NCBI GenBank assembly: GCA_002999035.1
Contig: CP027241.1
Location: 1,925,001 to 1,989,000 of the forward strand
Reading direction: 5' to 3'
Origin: Lachnospiraceae bacterium oral taxon 500
GTDB lineage: Bacteria > Bacillota > Clostridia > Lachnospirales > Vallitaleaceae
DNA: 64,000 bases
The position numbers and the translations under genes were made by a program. Of the stretch, positions 34,663-43,120 are shown in pieces. The notes under the pieces are model-generated. The model made no database searches. It saw only the letters and a program-made list of their open reading frames with translations, and had not been told where the DNA came from. Each line of letters opens with the position of its first letter. Position 1 is the first letter of the stretch.

Positions 34663-35925
34663 TTATTTTCCCTTAACGGCTTCCGGCTTGGCACTGAAAT
34701 CGACTTTCAGCAGGAAAACCAGTCCCAGAAGAAACAGCGGAATCAGGCTCAGCACGCCGAGTCGGGTATTATTAGTCAAATAGCCGACGCCGCCGATAAT
34801 CATCGGTCCCATTGCTGCCGAAAACTTTCCGAAGATACTGAAAAATCCAAAAAACTCGGCTGAGTTTTCCTTGGGAATCAGCTTACCGAAAGAGGAACGG
34901 GAAATGGCCTGAATCCCGCCCTGCTGCGTGGCAACCAGTACCGCCAACAGCCAAAAGTGAGTCGGTGTCGTCATCCGGTAGCCGATATAGGTAATCAGTA
35001 CATAAACCAAGATAGCGACTGTCAGCAAAATCTTGGCGGAAAACTTATTAATAACATGGCCGAAAATAATTGCGGCCGGAAAGGCAATGATTTGAACGAC
35101 CAGCAGGGCAATCATCAGGGTATTGCTGGAAATACCGATGCCGCTGGCGTAAACTGTCGCCATACTGATAATGGTATGTACGCCGTCAATATAAAAGAAA
35201 TAAGCAATTAAAAACAGGACGACGTTGCGGTAATGGTTGATTTTCTTTAAGGTGTTGAACAAACGGCGGAGCGAGGAGCGAACCGGATTTTTTTCCTGCT
35301 CGACATAATACTGTTGGTCGACATTTTTTAAGATCGGCACCGAGAAAACCAGCCACCAGACGGCAGTAATAATAAAGGAAATCTGCGTGGCCAGCAGCGT
35401 GGTCAGGCCAATCGCCTCGGCTTTCATGATGATAGCGATTGAAATGACAAAGGGAATACAGCTGCCGATATAGCCAAAGGCATAGCCATAGGTCGATACT
35501 TTATCGTATCGATCCTCGGTCGTTGCGTCGGTCAGGAAGGAGTCGTAGAACAGGTTGCTGCCGCTGAAGCCAAGAACGGACAGGACGTAAATGGTCAGAC
35601 AAAAGATATAATTATCTTCCCGCACCAGCGACAGGGCGGCAGTTGAGAGCAGACCGATTGCCAGAAAAGCCGAGAAAAACTTTTTCTTAAAGCCTTTATA
35701 ATCGGCAATTGTGCCTAAAACCGGTGCCAGTACCGCGACCATGATCGTTGCAATCGTATTGGAGATTCCCCAATAATATTGTTTTTCAACGGCAGTTAAA
35801 CTTTTGGCAGCCACATTGGTATAAAAAATCGGCAAAATGGTTGAAGTGACGGCCATAGAATACGCGGAATTGGCCCAATCATAAGCAATCCAGCTTAATT
35901 CTTTTTTCGTGAACTTGTTTTTCAT
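34663..35925 (-). CDS. MFS transporter, UMF1/Atg22-like family
   Basis: 420-residue permease with about twelve membrane helices. W-I-A-Y-D-W-A-N-S-A-Y-S near residue 12 is the hallmark of the Atg22-like/UMF1 group, and L-G-T-I-A-D-Y-K-G is the MFS loop 2-3 motif. Relatives in yeast export amino acids from the vacuole; the bacterial substrate is unknown. AGGAGG lies before the ATG. It follows the M23-like lipoprotein gene on the same strand by 34 bases, so the two are probably cotranscribed. Confidence 0.88.
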   Translation of the reverse strand: MKNKFTKKELSWIAYDWANSAYSMAVTSTILPIFYTNVAAKSLTAVEKQYYWGISNTIATIMVAVLAPVLGTIADYKGFKKKFFSAFLAIGLLSTAALSLVREDNYIFCLTIYVLSVLGFSGSNLFYDSFLTDATTEDRYDKVSTYGYAFGYIGSCIPFVISIAIIMKAEAIGLTTLLATQISFIITAVWWLVFSVPILKNVDQQYYVEQEKNPVRSSLRRLFNTLKKINHYRNVVLFLIAYFFYIDGVHTIISMATVYASGIGISSNTLMIALLVVQIIAFPAAIIFGHVINKFSAKILLTVAILVYVLITYIGYRMTTPTHFWLLAVLVATQQGGIQAISRSSFGKLIPKENSAEFFGFFSIFGKFSAAMGPMIIGGVGYLTNNTRLGVLSLIPLFLLGLVFLLKVDFSAKPEAVKGK

Positions 35926-35959
35926 TCAGGAACCTCCTAATAGAATAATGACATAGTTG

Positions 35960-37561
35960 CTATTTATAAAAGGAAATCGGATCATGCTCAAAAAAAGCAC
36001 GGGGATTGACATAATATCCGTTGACGATAACGCCGTAAGTAAAAACCGGAGCCGGCGTTTCTTCCGTTTTGGCGCAGCGGCCCACTTTCTGCCGGGCAAA
36101 AACATAGCTGCCGGCACTGACCGATAGCTCAGACAGTTCGGAATAGACGCTGAACACCCCCAGTCCGTGGTCGATCACAACGGTATAACCGCCTTCAGGC
36201 GTTTGCTCGGCTACCCGGACGCTGCCGTTGGCAGCAGCTGAAATATCCGCATCGCCGGTAAAAGCATAAAGCTGACAAAAAGGCTGATAGGAAAAATCCC
36301 GGTGAGTTAATGTTTGCCCGTAGATATAGGTAACGGGAACGGCGGCCGGATAGTTAAAAACACCATACCACAGTTTTTCGGCGTGGGAAGAGCCGGTGAT
36401 TTTTTTAGCCAGAGCCAGATAATAGGGGTCAGTTTCGGCCTTTTTGCTTAGCAGGGCGGCGTTTTTGGCACTGACGGCGGCTTTCTCGGGCGTGCCGGTC
36501 GATACAGTCAGGTTTTCCTTACACAGTAAGGTTTCACTGCTGCCGCTGCCGGTAATTGTCAGCTCATATTCGCCGGCGGCCGTACCTGCCGGCACCGGCA
36601 ACAGGCCGTAATACTTTCCATTGATCAGGGTCAGGCCGATTTCATTTTCCCACAGGGCCGAAGCGGCGCTGATGCGGCCGCCGGAATCGTAGTTTTCAAT
36701 CGTCACCGCAATCGGAAAACCGGCAGCCACAGCCAAGTCCAATTTAATCTTTGGCGGATAATTCACTTCAATTTGAAAAACATAGGTTAGTGCTGCGTTA
36801 TAGGGCAGCTCCGAATCAGACCAGACTGCTTCCACCTCATAGGTATAATCGCCTTCCTGCACAGGAATTTCAAGGCTGTTTGAGCTTAACAGGGCGTGAT
36901 TTTTAACCGTTTGGCCGCCAACCCGAATCGTTTCATAGACATGATCGGGCGGCTTTTCCGCAAAGGTATAGGTCAAATGAAAATCAGTATCCGTCACAAT
37001 ATAATTGGTTGACTGCTCCTGCTGGCTGTTAATTTGATAGGATAAAAAATTATTTTGGTAGGTTTCATAGTTCCATGTGCCGGAAACGGAGTATTTAATA
37101 TCCTTGCTGTTTAAATAAAACTGCGCGGCCGGAGCGTGATTTTTGCGAAAAATCATGTTAAAATAGCCGGTTTCGATAATCTGATGAAAGTATTCCGGTG
37201 CCACGGCGTAAATATGGCGTTCGTTTTGGAGGAAAGCAATATCCTTTTCAAAGTCGAAGGACAGCCGGTAGATGGCTGTTAAGACCGTGCCGGAAAAAAG
37301 CTGTAAGGAAAAAGTATGAGGAAGTCCGGGCAGGTCGGCATCATCGTCAATTTGGCCGTGAGCAAAGGTATCATCAAAAACTGCCAAAAAAAGCTGAAGC
37401 TGTTCCTGATGCTGGGCGGCGGAAAGGGTAAACTCGCCTAAATTGCTGTACGGGAAGTTAAGCGGGGTAAAACGGATGGAAGTTACCGGCCGCGAGTCTG
37501 CTTTCGAGGCGCAGGCAATCAGGAAAATACAGAAAAAAATTAAACAGAAACCTCGCCGCAT
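35960..37561 (-). CDS. M23/LytM-like lipoprotein with lost zinc ligands
   Basis: 533-residue lipoprotein (lipobox L-I-A-C, Cys17) with a long extracytoplasmic region of beta-rich, bacterial Ig-like character and a C-terminal LytM-like domain from about 425. Order and spacing fit M23: G-D-A-D-I-S-A-A-A-N-G-S-V, then Y-T-V-V-I-D-H-G-L-G-V-F-S-V-Y. Active forms have Y-A-H-L and H-L-H; here the equivalents are Y-S-E-L and F-T-Y. The domain should therefore be catalytically inactive, like EnvC/NlpD activators. AAAGGAGAG precedes the ATG. Its partner amidase, if any, is not in the window. Confidence 0.75.
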   Translation of the reverse strand: MRRGFCLIFFCIFLIACASKADSRPVTSIRFTPLNFPYSNLGEFTLSAAQHQEQLQLFLAVFDDTFAHGQIDDDADLPGLPHTFSLQLFSGTVLTAIYRLSFDFEKDIAFLQNERHIYAVAPEYFHQIIETGYFNMIFRKNHAPAAQFYLNSKDIKYSVSGTWNYETYQNNFLSYQINSQQEQSTNYIVTDTDFHLTYTFAEKPPDHVYETIRVGGQTVKNHALLSSNSLEIPVQEGDYTYEVEAVWSDSELPYNAALTYVFQIEVNYPPKIKLDLAVAAGFPIAVTIENYDSGGRISAASALWENEIGLTLINGKYYGLLPVPAGTAAGEYELTITGSGSSETLLCKENLTVSTGTPEKAAVSAKNAALLSKKAETDPYYLALAKKITGSSHAEKLWYGVFNYPAAVPVTYIYGQTLTHRDFSYQPFCQLYAFTGDADISAAANGSVRVAEQTPEGGYTVVIDHGLGVFSVYSELSELSVSAGSYVFARQKVGRCAKTEETPAPVFTYGVIVNGYYVNPRAFFEHDPISFYK

Positions 37562-37646
37562 ACTCTCTCTCCTTTTTTTATTATCCGGCTCCCCCTTCGC
37601 CGAAAAATGCAGTCTTTTACCGCAGTGCGCTCCGGTTGAAACATTC

Positions 37647-37714
37647 GCTTTCTGCCCGGGCGGGCGACCTACCCTGATCGAAAGCTCCGCTTTCTGCCCG
37701 GGCGGGCAGTCTGC
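37647..37714 (-). repeat. Two copies of the dispersed GC-rich palindromic repeat, 42 bp apart
   Basis: GCTTTCTGCCCGGGCGGGC occurs at 37647-37665 and 37689-37707 on the plus strand, reversed relative to the copies at 3164 and 21886. Between them is CCTGATCGAAAGCTCC, matching the flank of the other copies. They lie just upstream of the M23-like gene. Confidence 0.75.
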
Positions 37715-37814
37715 CTAAAAAAGATGATTTTGACGAACATAGGAAAGCTGAGTTTATTATAATGTTTTTTATGGGATTTGACAACTGATATATTTAAAAA
37801 TAATATGTATTTGC

Positions 37815-37930
37815 TTGTTAGCTGTATTTGCCTATATTGAAAGTGAACTTTCATATAGGCAACATAAGCTAACAATCTTGATAATATGTTTTTGTTGCCT
37901 ATATAAGAGCTTGCTTTTAATATGGGCAAA
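37815..37930. repeat. AT-rich island of nested palindromes
   Basis: TTGTTAGCT (37815) pairs with AGCTAACAA (37867-37875), and inside it TGCCTATAT-TGAAAGT pairs with ACTTTCA-TATAGGCA, giving one long hairpin. A second hairpin follows: TTGCCTATAT (37895) with ATATGGGCAA (37920-37929). The GCCTATAT motif thus occurs four times in alternating direction. The surrounding 37720-37960 is clearly richer in A+T than its neighbours. No open frame of note is present. Confidence 0.7.
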
Positions 37931-38048
37931 CAGAGCATATTAGCGTGTGTAAGCGTCCATGCCCGCAGTTTGCCGACGGTTTCACAAATTATCAGTCGCT
38001 TATCGATGGTAACTTTTAAAAAACAAAGAAAGTTCAATGACAAAACCA

Positions 38049-38077
38049 TTGAAAAAAAACAGGCCTTATAGTAAAAT
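38049..38077 (+). promoter_or_regulatory. Promoter for gltX
   Basis: TTGAAA, 17 bases, TAAAAT (38072-38077), 32 bases before the gltX ATG. The 548-base gap from 37562 otherwise holds only repeats. Confidence 0.7.
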
Positions 38078-38109
38078 GGGAAATATCATCAGAAAAGAGG
38101 GAAAGGAAA

Positions 38110-39576
38110 ATGAAAAATCAAAGAATCAGAACCAGATTTGCGCCCAGTCCGACCGGCAGAATGCATGTCGGCAACCTAAGAACCGCATTATATGCCTATT
38201 TGATTGCCAAGCACGGCGACGGCGACTTTTTGCTGCGGATTGAGGACACCGATCAGGTCAGACAGGTGGACGGGGCGCTGGATATTATTTACCGGACAAT
38301 GGATTTTGCCGGCCTAAAGCATGACGAAGGCCCGGATAAGGACGGCGGCTACGGACCTTATGTCCAGAGCGATCGTCAGAAAGAAGGGCTTTATTTAAAA
38401 TACGCCAAAGAATTGATTGAAAAGGGCGAAGCCTATTACTGCTTTTGCAGCGAGGAGCGTTTGGAGAAGCTGAAAAATGAGCAGGAAGCAGAAAAGGGAG
38501 TGTACCGCTATGATAAGCATTGCCTGCACCTCAGCCCCGAGGAAATTGAGGCGAAGCTTGCAGCCGGAGAGCCTTATGTGATTCGGCAGAACAATCCGAG
38601 CGAAGGCACGACGACTTTTTCCGACGTGATTTTCGGCGATATTACCGTACCCAACAATGAATTAGAGGATATGATTTTGATTAAATCAGACGGCTATCCG
38701 ACCTATAATTTTGCCAATGTGGTAGACGACCATCTGATGGCCATTAGCCATGTGGTCAGAGGCAATGAGTATTTGTCCAGTTCGCCCAAGTATAACCGGC
38801 TGTATGAAGCATTTGGCTGGGAGATTCCAACTTATGTGCATGTGCCGCTGATTACCGATGAGGAGCATAAAAAACTGAGCAAACGTCTGGGGCATTCTTC
38901 CTATGAGGACTTGCTGGAGCAGGGCTTTTTAAATGAAGCGATTATTAACTTTGTGGCGCTTTTGGGCTGGAGCCCGAAGGATGAAAATGAAATCCTGTCT
39001 TTAGAGGAACTGGTGGAGCAGTTTGACTATCATCAGATTAAAAAGTCACCGGCGGTGTTTGATATGCAGAAGTTCCGCTGGCTGAACGGTGAATATATTA
39101 AAAAGTTGTCGGATGAGAGTTTTTACCAAAAGGTGGAGCCGATGCTGAAAGCGTATTTTGATACCAATCCGGATCTGGATTTGCCGTTTATGGCAGCTTT
39201 GGCCAAAACCAGAGTGGAAACCTTAAACGATGCGGTTCCGTTATTGGCCTTTTTCAAAGAAATGCCGGAGTTTGGCGAAGAACTTTATACCAATAAAAAG
39301 ATGAAGACAAGCCCGGAAACGGCGCTGACCATGCTGGAGCAGATTTTGCCGGTGCTGGAACAGATTGAGGACTGGACGCAGGATAATCTTCATAATACGG
39401 TCATGGACTATTTAAAGGCGCATGAGATTAAAACCGGTATGATGCTCTGGCCGCTGCGGATAGCGGTTTCCGGTCAGGAATCAACGCCCGGCGGCGCTTT
39501 TGAAATCCTGAAAATATTGGGTAAAAATGAGGCGTTAAAGAGAGTCAGAAGCTCAATTGAAAAGTTAAAAAAATAA
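38110..39576 (+). CDS. gltX: Glutamyl-tRNA synthetase
   Basis: Class I aminoacyl-tRNA synthetase that charges tRNA-Glu. The 488-residue protein starts [14 protein letters not shown], the HIGH-type motif at 19-22. K-L-S-K-R at 255-259 is the KMSKS loop. The anticodon-binding helical domain fills the C-terminal third. GGGAAAGGA precedes the ATG. Whether it also charges tRNA-Gln cannot be told here; no gatCAB genes are present in the window. Confidence 0.97.
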   Translation: MKNQRIRTRFAPSPTGRMHVGNLRTALYAYLIAKHGDGDFLLRIEDTDQVRQVDGALDIIYRTMDFAGLKHDEGPDKDGGYGPYVQSDRQKEGLYLKYAKELIEKGEAYYCFCSEERLEKLKNEQEAEKGVYRYDKHCLHLSPEEIEAKLAAGEPYVIRQNNPSEGTTTFSDVIFGDITVPNNELEDMILIKSDGYPTYNFANVVDDHLMAISHVVRGNEYLSSSPKYNRLYEAFGWEIPTYVHVPLITDEEHKKLSKRLGHSSYEDLLEQGFLNEAIINFVALLGWSPKDENEILSLEELVEQFDYHQIKKSPAVFDMQKFRWLNGEYIKKLSDESFYQKVEPMLKAYFDTNPDLDLPFMAALAKTRVETLNDAVPLLAFFKEMPEFGEELYTNKKMKTSPETALTMLEQILPVLEQIEDWTQDNLHNTVMDYLKAHEIKTGMMLWPLRIAVSGQESTPGGAFEILKILGKNEALKRVRSSIEKLKK

Positions 39577-39726
39577 AAGCTCGGGGCGGTCAAAAGCCGA
39601 TAGAAGCTTTTACCGGAAAGTTGTGCTTGGATTTTTAGTGCTTCAGAGAAACGGGCCTGCTTTTATAACTTACCCGGAAGGAATACAAACGGAAGCCTAT
39701 GTAATAGGAAGAAACAGGGGATGGCA

Positions 39727-40398
39727 ATGAAACAGATATTTCATAATGACTGGCAGGCAATATTGCAGCCGGAGCTGGAAAAGCCGTATTATCAGGAACT
39801 GCGTTCGTTTTTGATTCAGGAGTACCGCAGCCGGAAAGTTTTTCCGCCGATGCAGGAGATTTATTCAGCGTTCCATAAGACGGCCTATCAGGACGTGAAG
39901 GTTTTGATTTTGGGACAAGACCCTTATTTTAATGACCGGCAGGCGAATGGTCTGGCTTTTAGTGTGTCGAAAGAGGTTGAGATTCCGCCGTCCTTAGTTA
40001 ATATTTATAAAGAGTTGGCAGATGATTTGGGAATTCCGCCGGCGGCGCACGGCGACCTGAGTGCTTGGGCGGAGCAGGGGGTGATGCTGCTGAACGCAGT
40101 TTTGACGGTCAGAGCTTATCATGCCGCTTCCCATCGGGGCATGGGTTGGGAAACCTTTACGGCCGAGGTGATCCGTAAGCTGGATCAGAGAGAGAAGCCG
40201 GTGGTTTTTATCTTATGGGGCAATGATGCCCGCCGCCAGAAAAGTCTGATTACCGGGCGGCAGCATTTGATTTTAGAATCGGCGCATCCCTCACCGCTGT
40301 CGGCTTACCGGGGATTTTTCGGCTCCCGGCCGTTCAGCAAAGCCAATGAGTTTTTGCGCCGAAACGGAGAAACTGAGATTGATTGGACGATCAGATAG
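39727..40398 (+). CDS. ung: Uracil-DNA glycosylase, family 1
   Basis: Removes uracil from DNA to start base excision repair. I prefer ATG 39727 (223 residues), which has AGGGG at a usable distance; ATG 39721 touches that site. Motif A reads G-Q-D-P-Y-F-N, with the catalytic Asp present but the usual His after Tyr replaced by Phe. L-A-F-S-V follows as normal. Motif B, H-P-S-P-L-S-A-Y-R-G-F, is intact. The next gene, hom, starts 10 bases past the stop. Confidence 0.93.
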   Translation: MKQIFHNDWQAILQPELEKPYYQELRSFLIQEYRSRKVFPPMQEIYSAFHKTAYQDVKVLILGQDPYFNDRQANGLAFSVSKEVEIPPSLVNIYKELADDLGIPPAAHGDLSAWAEQGVMLLNAVLTVRAYHAASHRGMGWETFTAEVIRKLDQREKPVVFILWGNDARRQKSLITGRQHLILESAHPSPLSAYRGFFGSRPFSKANEFLRRNGETEIDWTIR

Positions 40399-40408
40399 GA
40401 GAAGAGGA

Positions 40409-41692
40409 TTGAAGATTGGGATTGGATTATTGGGTCTGGGGACGGTCGGCGGCGGAGTATATAAGCTGCTGACTGACCGCGCGGCGGCGATTGCTCAGCA
40501 GATCAACAGTGAGTTGACGATTAAAAAGATTTTGGTCAGGGATATTGCCAAAGCCAGAAAACTGGAAATTCCGGCGGAACTGTTGACAACGGATTACAGC
40601 CGGATTGTAAATGACCCGGAAATTGATATCATAGTTGAGCTTTTGGGCGGGCTGGAGCCGGCGTATCAGTATATTACCGAGGCACTGCAAAACGGCAAGT
40701 CGGTGGTGACGGCCAACAAGGATGTGATTGCCGGTTATGGCGTGCGGCTGCACCGGCTGGCGGCCGAGTATGAAGCGGATTTGTGCTATGAAGCCAGCGT
40801 GGCCGGAGGAATTCCGGTTTTGCGCGGGCTGGTGCAGGGCTTGGCTTCGGATGAAATCTATAAGGTGATGGGCATTGTCAACGGTACGACCAATTATATC
40901 ATGACCCAGATGGCGGAAAGCGGGCTGGATTATCAGGTGGCGCTGAAACAGGCGCAGGAGCTTGGCTTTGCCGAGCCGGATCCGACCAATGATGTTGAGG
41001 GCTTTGATGCGGCCCGGAAAATGACGATTTTGGCATCTCTGGCGTTTTCAATGGGACTAAAGTTGGAGGACGTTAAGGTTAAAGGCATTTCCGATGTGAC
41101 CTTAGAGGACATTCGGGCGGTGAAAGAGTTTGGCTATGTCATTAAGCTGATTGGTGTAGCCAAGCAGGATAACGGCAAAGCGGAAATATCGGTTGAGCCG
41201 ACGCTGCTCAAAGAAACGCATCCGCTGGCTTCGGTCAAAAATGAGTTTAACGCCATTTACCTGTACGGCAGCGCTGTCGGCCAAACCATGTTTTACGGGC
41301 CGGGCGCGGGCGAGATGCCGACGGCGATGGCGGTGGTATCGGATATTATGGAGAGTGCCAAAAACAGAAAAATGGGCGTGGGCGGCAAGGGCTTATGGCG
41401 GCCGAATCTGCCGGCGGTGATGAAAACGGCGGAGGAGATGGAGGCCAAGTATTTCCTGCGGCTGGTAGTCAAGGATGAAATCGGGGTGCTTAATAAGATT
41501 ACCGAGGTTTTTGCCCGATACCAGATCAGTATTGAGAATATTTTGCAGGAGCTCCACGAGCAGTCGGGACAGGCCGGGATTATCATTATTACGCACCGGC
41601 TGGTGCAGAGCAACTTTGAAAAAGCGATGGCGGCTTTGCAGCACATGAAGGAATTGATCGATTTAAAAAGCTGCTACCGGGTCGAAGAATAA
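40409..41692 (+). CDS. hom: Homoserine dehydrogenase
   Basis: Reduces aspartate semialdehyde to homoserine, for threonine and methionine synthesis. I choose TTG 40409 (428 codons): AGGAG lies about seven bases upstream, and the Rossmann start I-G-L-L-G-L-G-T-V-G-G-G follows at once; upstream in-frame starts lie inside ung. A-G-G-I-P-V-L-R near 148 and N-G-T-T-N-Y-I-M near 173 are substrate-site blocks. The last 75 residues form an ACT domain (L-V-V-K-D-E-I-G-V-L), suggesting feedback by threonine. A terminator follows. Confidence 0.95.
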   Translation: MKIGIGLLGLGTVGGGVYKLLTDRAAAIAQQINSELTIKKILVRDIAKARKLEIPAELLTTDYSRIVNDPEIDIIVELLGGLEPAYQYITEALQNGKSVVTANKDVIAGYGVRLHRLAAEYEADLCYEASVAGGIPVLRGLVQGLASDEIYKVMGIVNGTTNYIMTQMAESGLDYQVALKQAQELGFAEPDPTNDVEGFDAARKMTILASLAFSMGLKLEDVKVKGISDVTLEDIRAVKEFGYVIKLIGVAKQDNGKAEISVEPTLLKETHPLASVKNEFNAIYLYGSAVGQTMFYGPGAGEMPTAMAVVSDIMESAKNRKMGVGGKGLWRPNLPAVMKTAEEMEAKYFLRLVVKDEIGVLNKITEVFARYQISIENILQELHEQSGQAGIIIITHRLVQSNFEKAMAALQHMKELIDLKSCYRVEE

Positions 41693-41740
41693 AACAGCGC
41701 TTTTGCCGAACCGAGCGGAGGCTAAGTTTGTCCTGAAAAT

Positions 41741-41874
41741 AAAAATGAGCTTGTAAATTTGTGAAAAGTGCTGACGGAAAGCGGTTAAAATAAGATTTTG
41801 ACCGCTTTTTTGCAGTTAATTGTGCGCGAAAATATTAAGATACTTTAAAACTTAAAAATGGGCTTGTAAATTTG
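41741..41874 (+). repeat. 21-bp direct repeat around the hom terminator
   Basis: AAAAATGAGCTTGTAAATTTG (one base longer than 20, so read as 41741-41761) recurs at 41854-41874 with a single change. The copies bracket the hom terminator. The second supplies the -35 element of the next gene's promoter. Confidence 0.75.
41778..41811 (+). terminator. Terminator after hom
   Basis: AAAGCGGTTAAAAT pairs with ATTTTGACCGCTTT around a three-base loop and is followed by a run of T. A strong Rho-independent terminator. Confidence 0.9.
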
Positions 41875-41892
41875 ACGAAAGAAGTTTATAAT
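41864..41892 (+). promoter_or_regulatory. Promoter for the 42014 gene
   Basis: TTGTAA, 17 bases, TATAAT (41887-41892). Transcription would begin near 41899, at the base of the hairpin described next. Confidence 0.75.
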
Positions 41893-41898
41893 GACCAT

Positions 41899-41916
41899 GA
41901 GTACAAGGAGGTACTC
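41899..41916 (+). promoter_or_regulatory. 5' leader hairpin with a Shine-Dalgarno in its loop
   Basis: GAGTAC-AAGGAG-GTACTC lies at the predicted mRNA 5' end, about 95 bases before the ATG, which has its own AAAGGAG. No open frame follows the hairpin. It resembles known 5' stabilisers in which a ribosome-binding sequence protects the transcript. Confidence 0.5.
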
Positions 41917-42013
41917 GGAACTTTAATTTTGCCGGTTTGAGCGGGCGTTAATCAAACAGCGGTGCTTTGGCCGGAAAAATGAAGTCGGTGGCCAAAAGAA
42001 AGGAGTTGAAAAA

Positions 42014-42856
42014 ATGGTAACAGGAGTGAACAGTACACAGTTATACCCTTATAAGCTGTACGGCAGAACCAGCCAGTCGATGACGGTGGCGCAGATTAAG
42101 GAACTGAATCAGGCCAATCAGCCGATGGCAGCCAAAAAGAAAGAGAACCCGGAAGTACAGAAGAGGACATCTTTTGTTGAAAGCTTATCCAAAAAGTATC
42201 CGGGAATTACTTTTGGCATCGGCAAAAATACGGTAACTTCAAAAGGCGTCAGCGATAAACCGGCAGTGAATCTGGCGGAAGAACTGGTTGACAAAATGCG
42301 GACGGATTCGAAGTTTGCCAGGAAAATGGAAACAAAAATCCAAAACGCAGCCGAAATGCAGCGGGGAGCAGCCGCTAACGCAGCCGCAGCCGGAGCGTCC
42401 TATGAATCGCTGGCCGTTAATTTTGATAAGGACGGCAAAGCCGAACTAAACGCCAAGCTGTCGGATAAGAAACCGGATTACTCCACGGCCGGAATGTATC
42501 AAAGATATCTGCTAAATGCAGGTCGGGAAAACGGACTCGGACAGCAGACGACAGGAACAAATACCGGTGCGCAGACTTACAAGGTAACGGCGGCAACGGA
42601 TTCGTATGAGCGGGTGAAGAATTCGCTGAATCAAAATTGGGCAGAAAAGCCTAAAACAGCATCTAAGGATAAGTACGCCGGGATAGACGACGCTTATGGC
42701 CGGATTGCCAGAAGCCAGGAATATCAGCGCTATTCCCAGGCGGATAAGCTTGCTTCGGGTAAGGGAATAAGAGATTCTTTATTACAAAACTCTTATAAAA
42801 ACAGCTTTACGGCGGATCCTTTCTCCTATCGGGGCGGAATGAATTATTTTTTATAG
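42014..42856 (+). CDS. Conserved hypothetical protein, DUF6033-like
   Basis: 280-residue soluble protein without signal or membrane helix, rich in Lys, Ala, Gln and Tyr. The region about 50-110 (F-V-E-S-L-S-K-K-Y-P-G-I-T-F, then L-V-D-K-M-R-T-D) recalls a family of unknown function in Clostridia (DUF6033, from memory). The rest is low-complexity and probably partly disordered, with repeated Y-x-R/Y-x-K patterns. AAAGGAG precedes the ATG. It has its own promoter, a structured leader and a terminator, so it is expressed alone, perhaps strongly. No function can be given. Confidence 0.7.
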   Translation: MVTGVNSTQLYPYKLYGRTSQSMTVAQIKELNQANQPMAAKKKENPEVQKRTSFVESLSKKYPGITFGIGKNTVTSKGVSDKPAVNLAEELVDKMRTDSKFARKMETKIQNAAEMQRGAAANAAAAGASYESLAVNFDKDGKAELNAKLSDKKPDYSTAGMYQRYLLNAGRENGLGQQTTGTNTGAQTYKVTAATDSYERVKNSLNQNWAEKPKTASKDKYAGIDDAYGRIARSQEYQRYSQADKLASGKGIRDSLLQNSYKNSFTADPFSYRGGMNYFL

Positions 42857-42870
42857 ACAGAACGTAAGCG

Positions 42871-42907
42871 AAGGCTTTCGGGATTTTTCCGGAAGCCTTT
42901 TAATTTT
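42871..42907 (+). terminator. Terminator after the DUF6033-like gene
   Basis: AAGGCTTTCGGGA pairs with TCCGGAAGCCTT with a small mismatch, followed by TTAATTTTG. Confidence 0.8.
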
Positions 42908-42956
42908 GTTTTGTGAAAAGAAAAACGAACATAATTAAAAAACCAAAAGACAAGAC

Positions 42957-42985
42957 TTTTAATACGGCAAGAAATGTGGTATACT
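42957..42985 (+). promoter_or_regulatory. Extended -10 promoter for the suf operon
   Basis: A weak -35 (TTTTAA), 17 bases ending in TGG, then TATACT (42980-42985), about 135 bases before sufC. Confidence 0.6.
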
Positions 42986-43120
42986 TAGAAGAAGTAAAAT
43001 TTACAGGCTAATACGGCTGGTGTTTGACGGAAGATTTTTGATGGCGCCAGGAGCGCCGGAATATGGTTTTCAGCCGCCGAAAAAGCCGAATGAAAATAAA
43101 GCAGAAAAGGAAGAGAACTT

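Noticed and set aside
37815-37875. Insertion sequence ends
   Set aside because: The palindromes are suggestive, but no transposase frame lies near and no target duplication is visible, so no mobile element is called.
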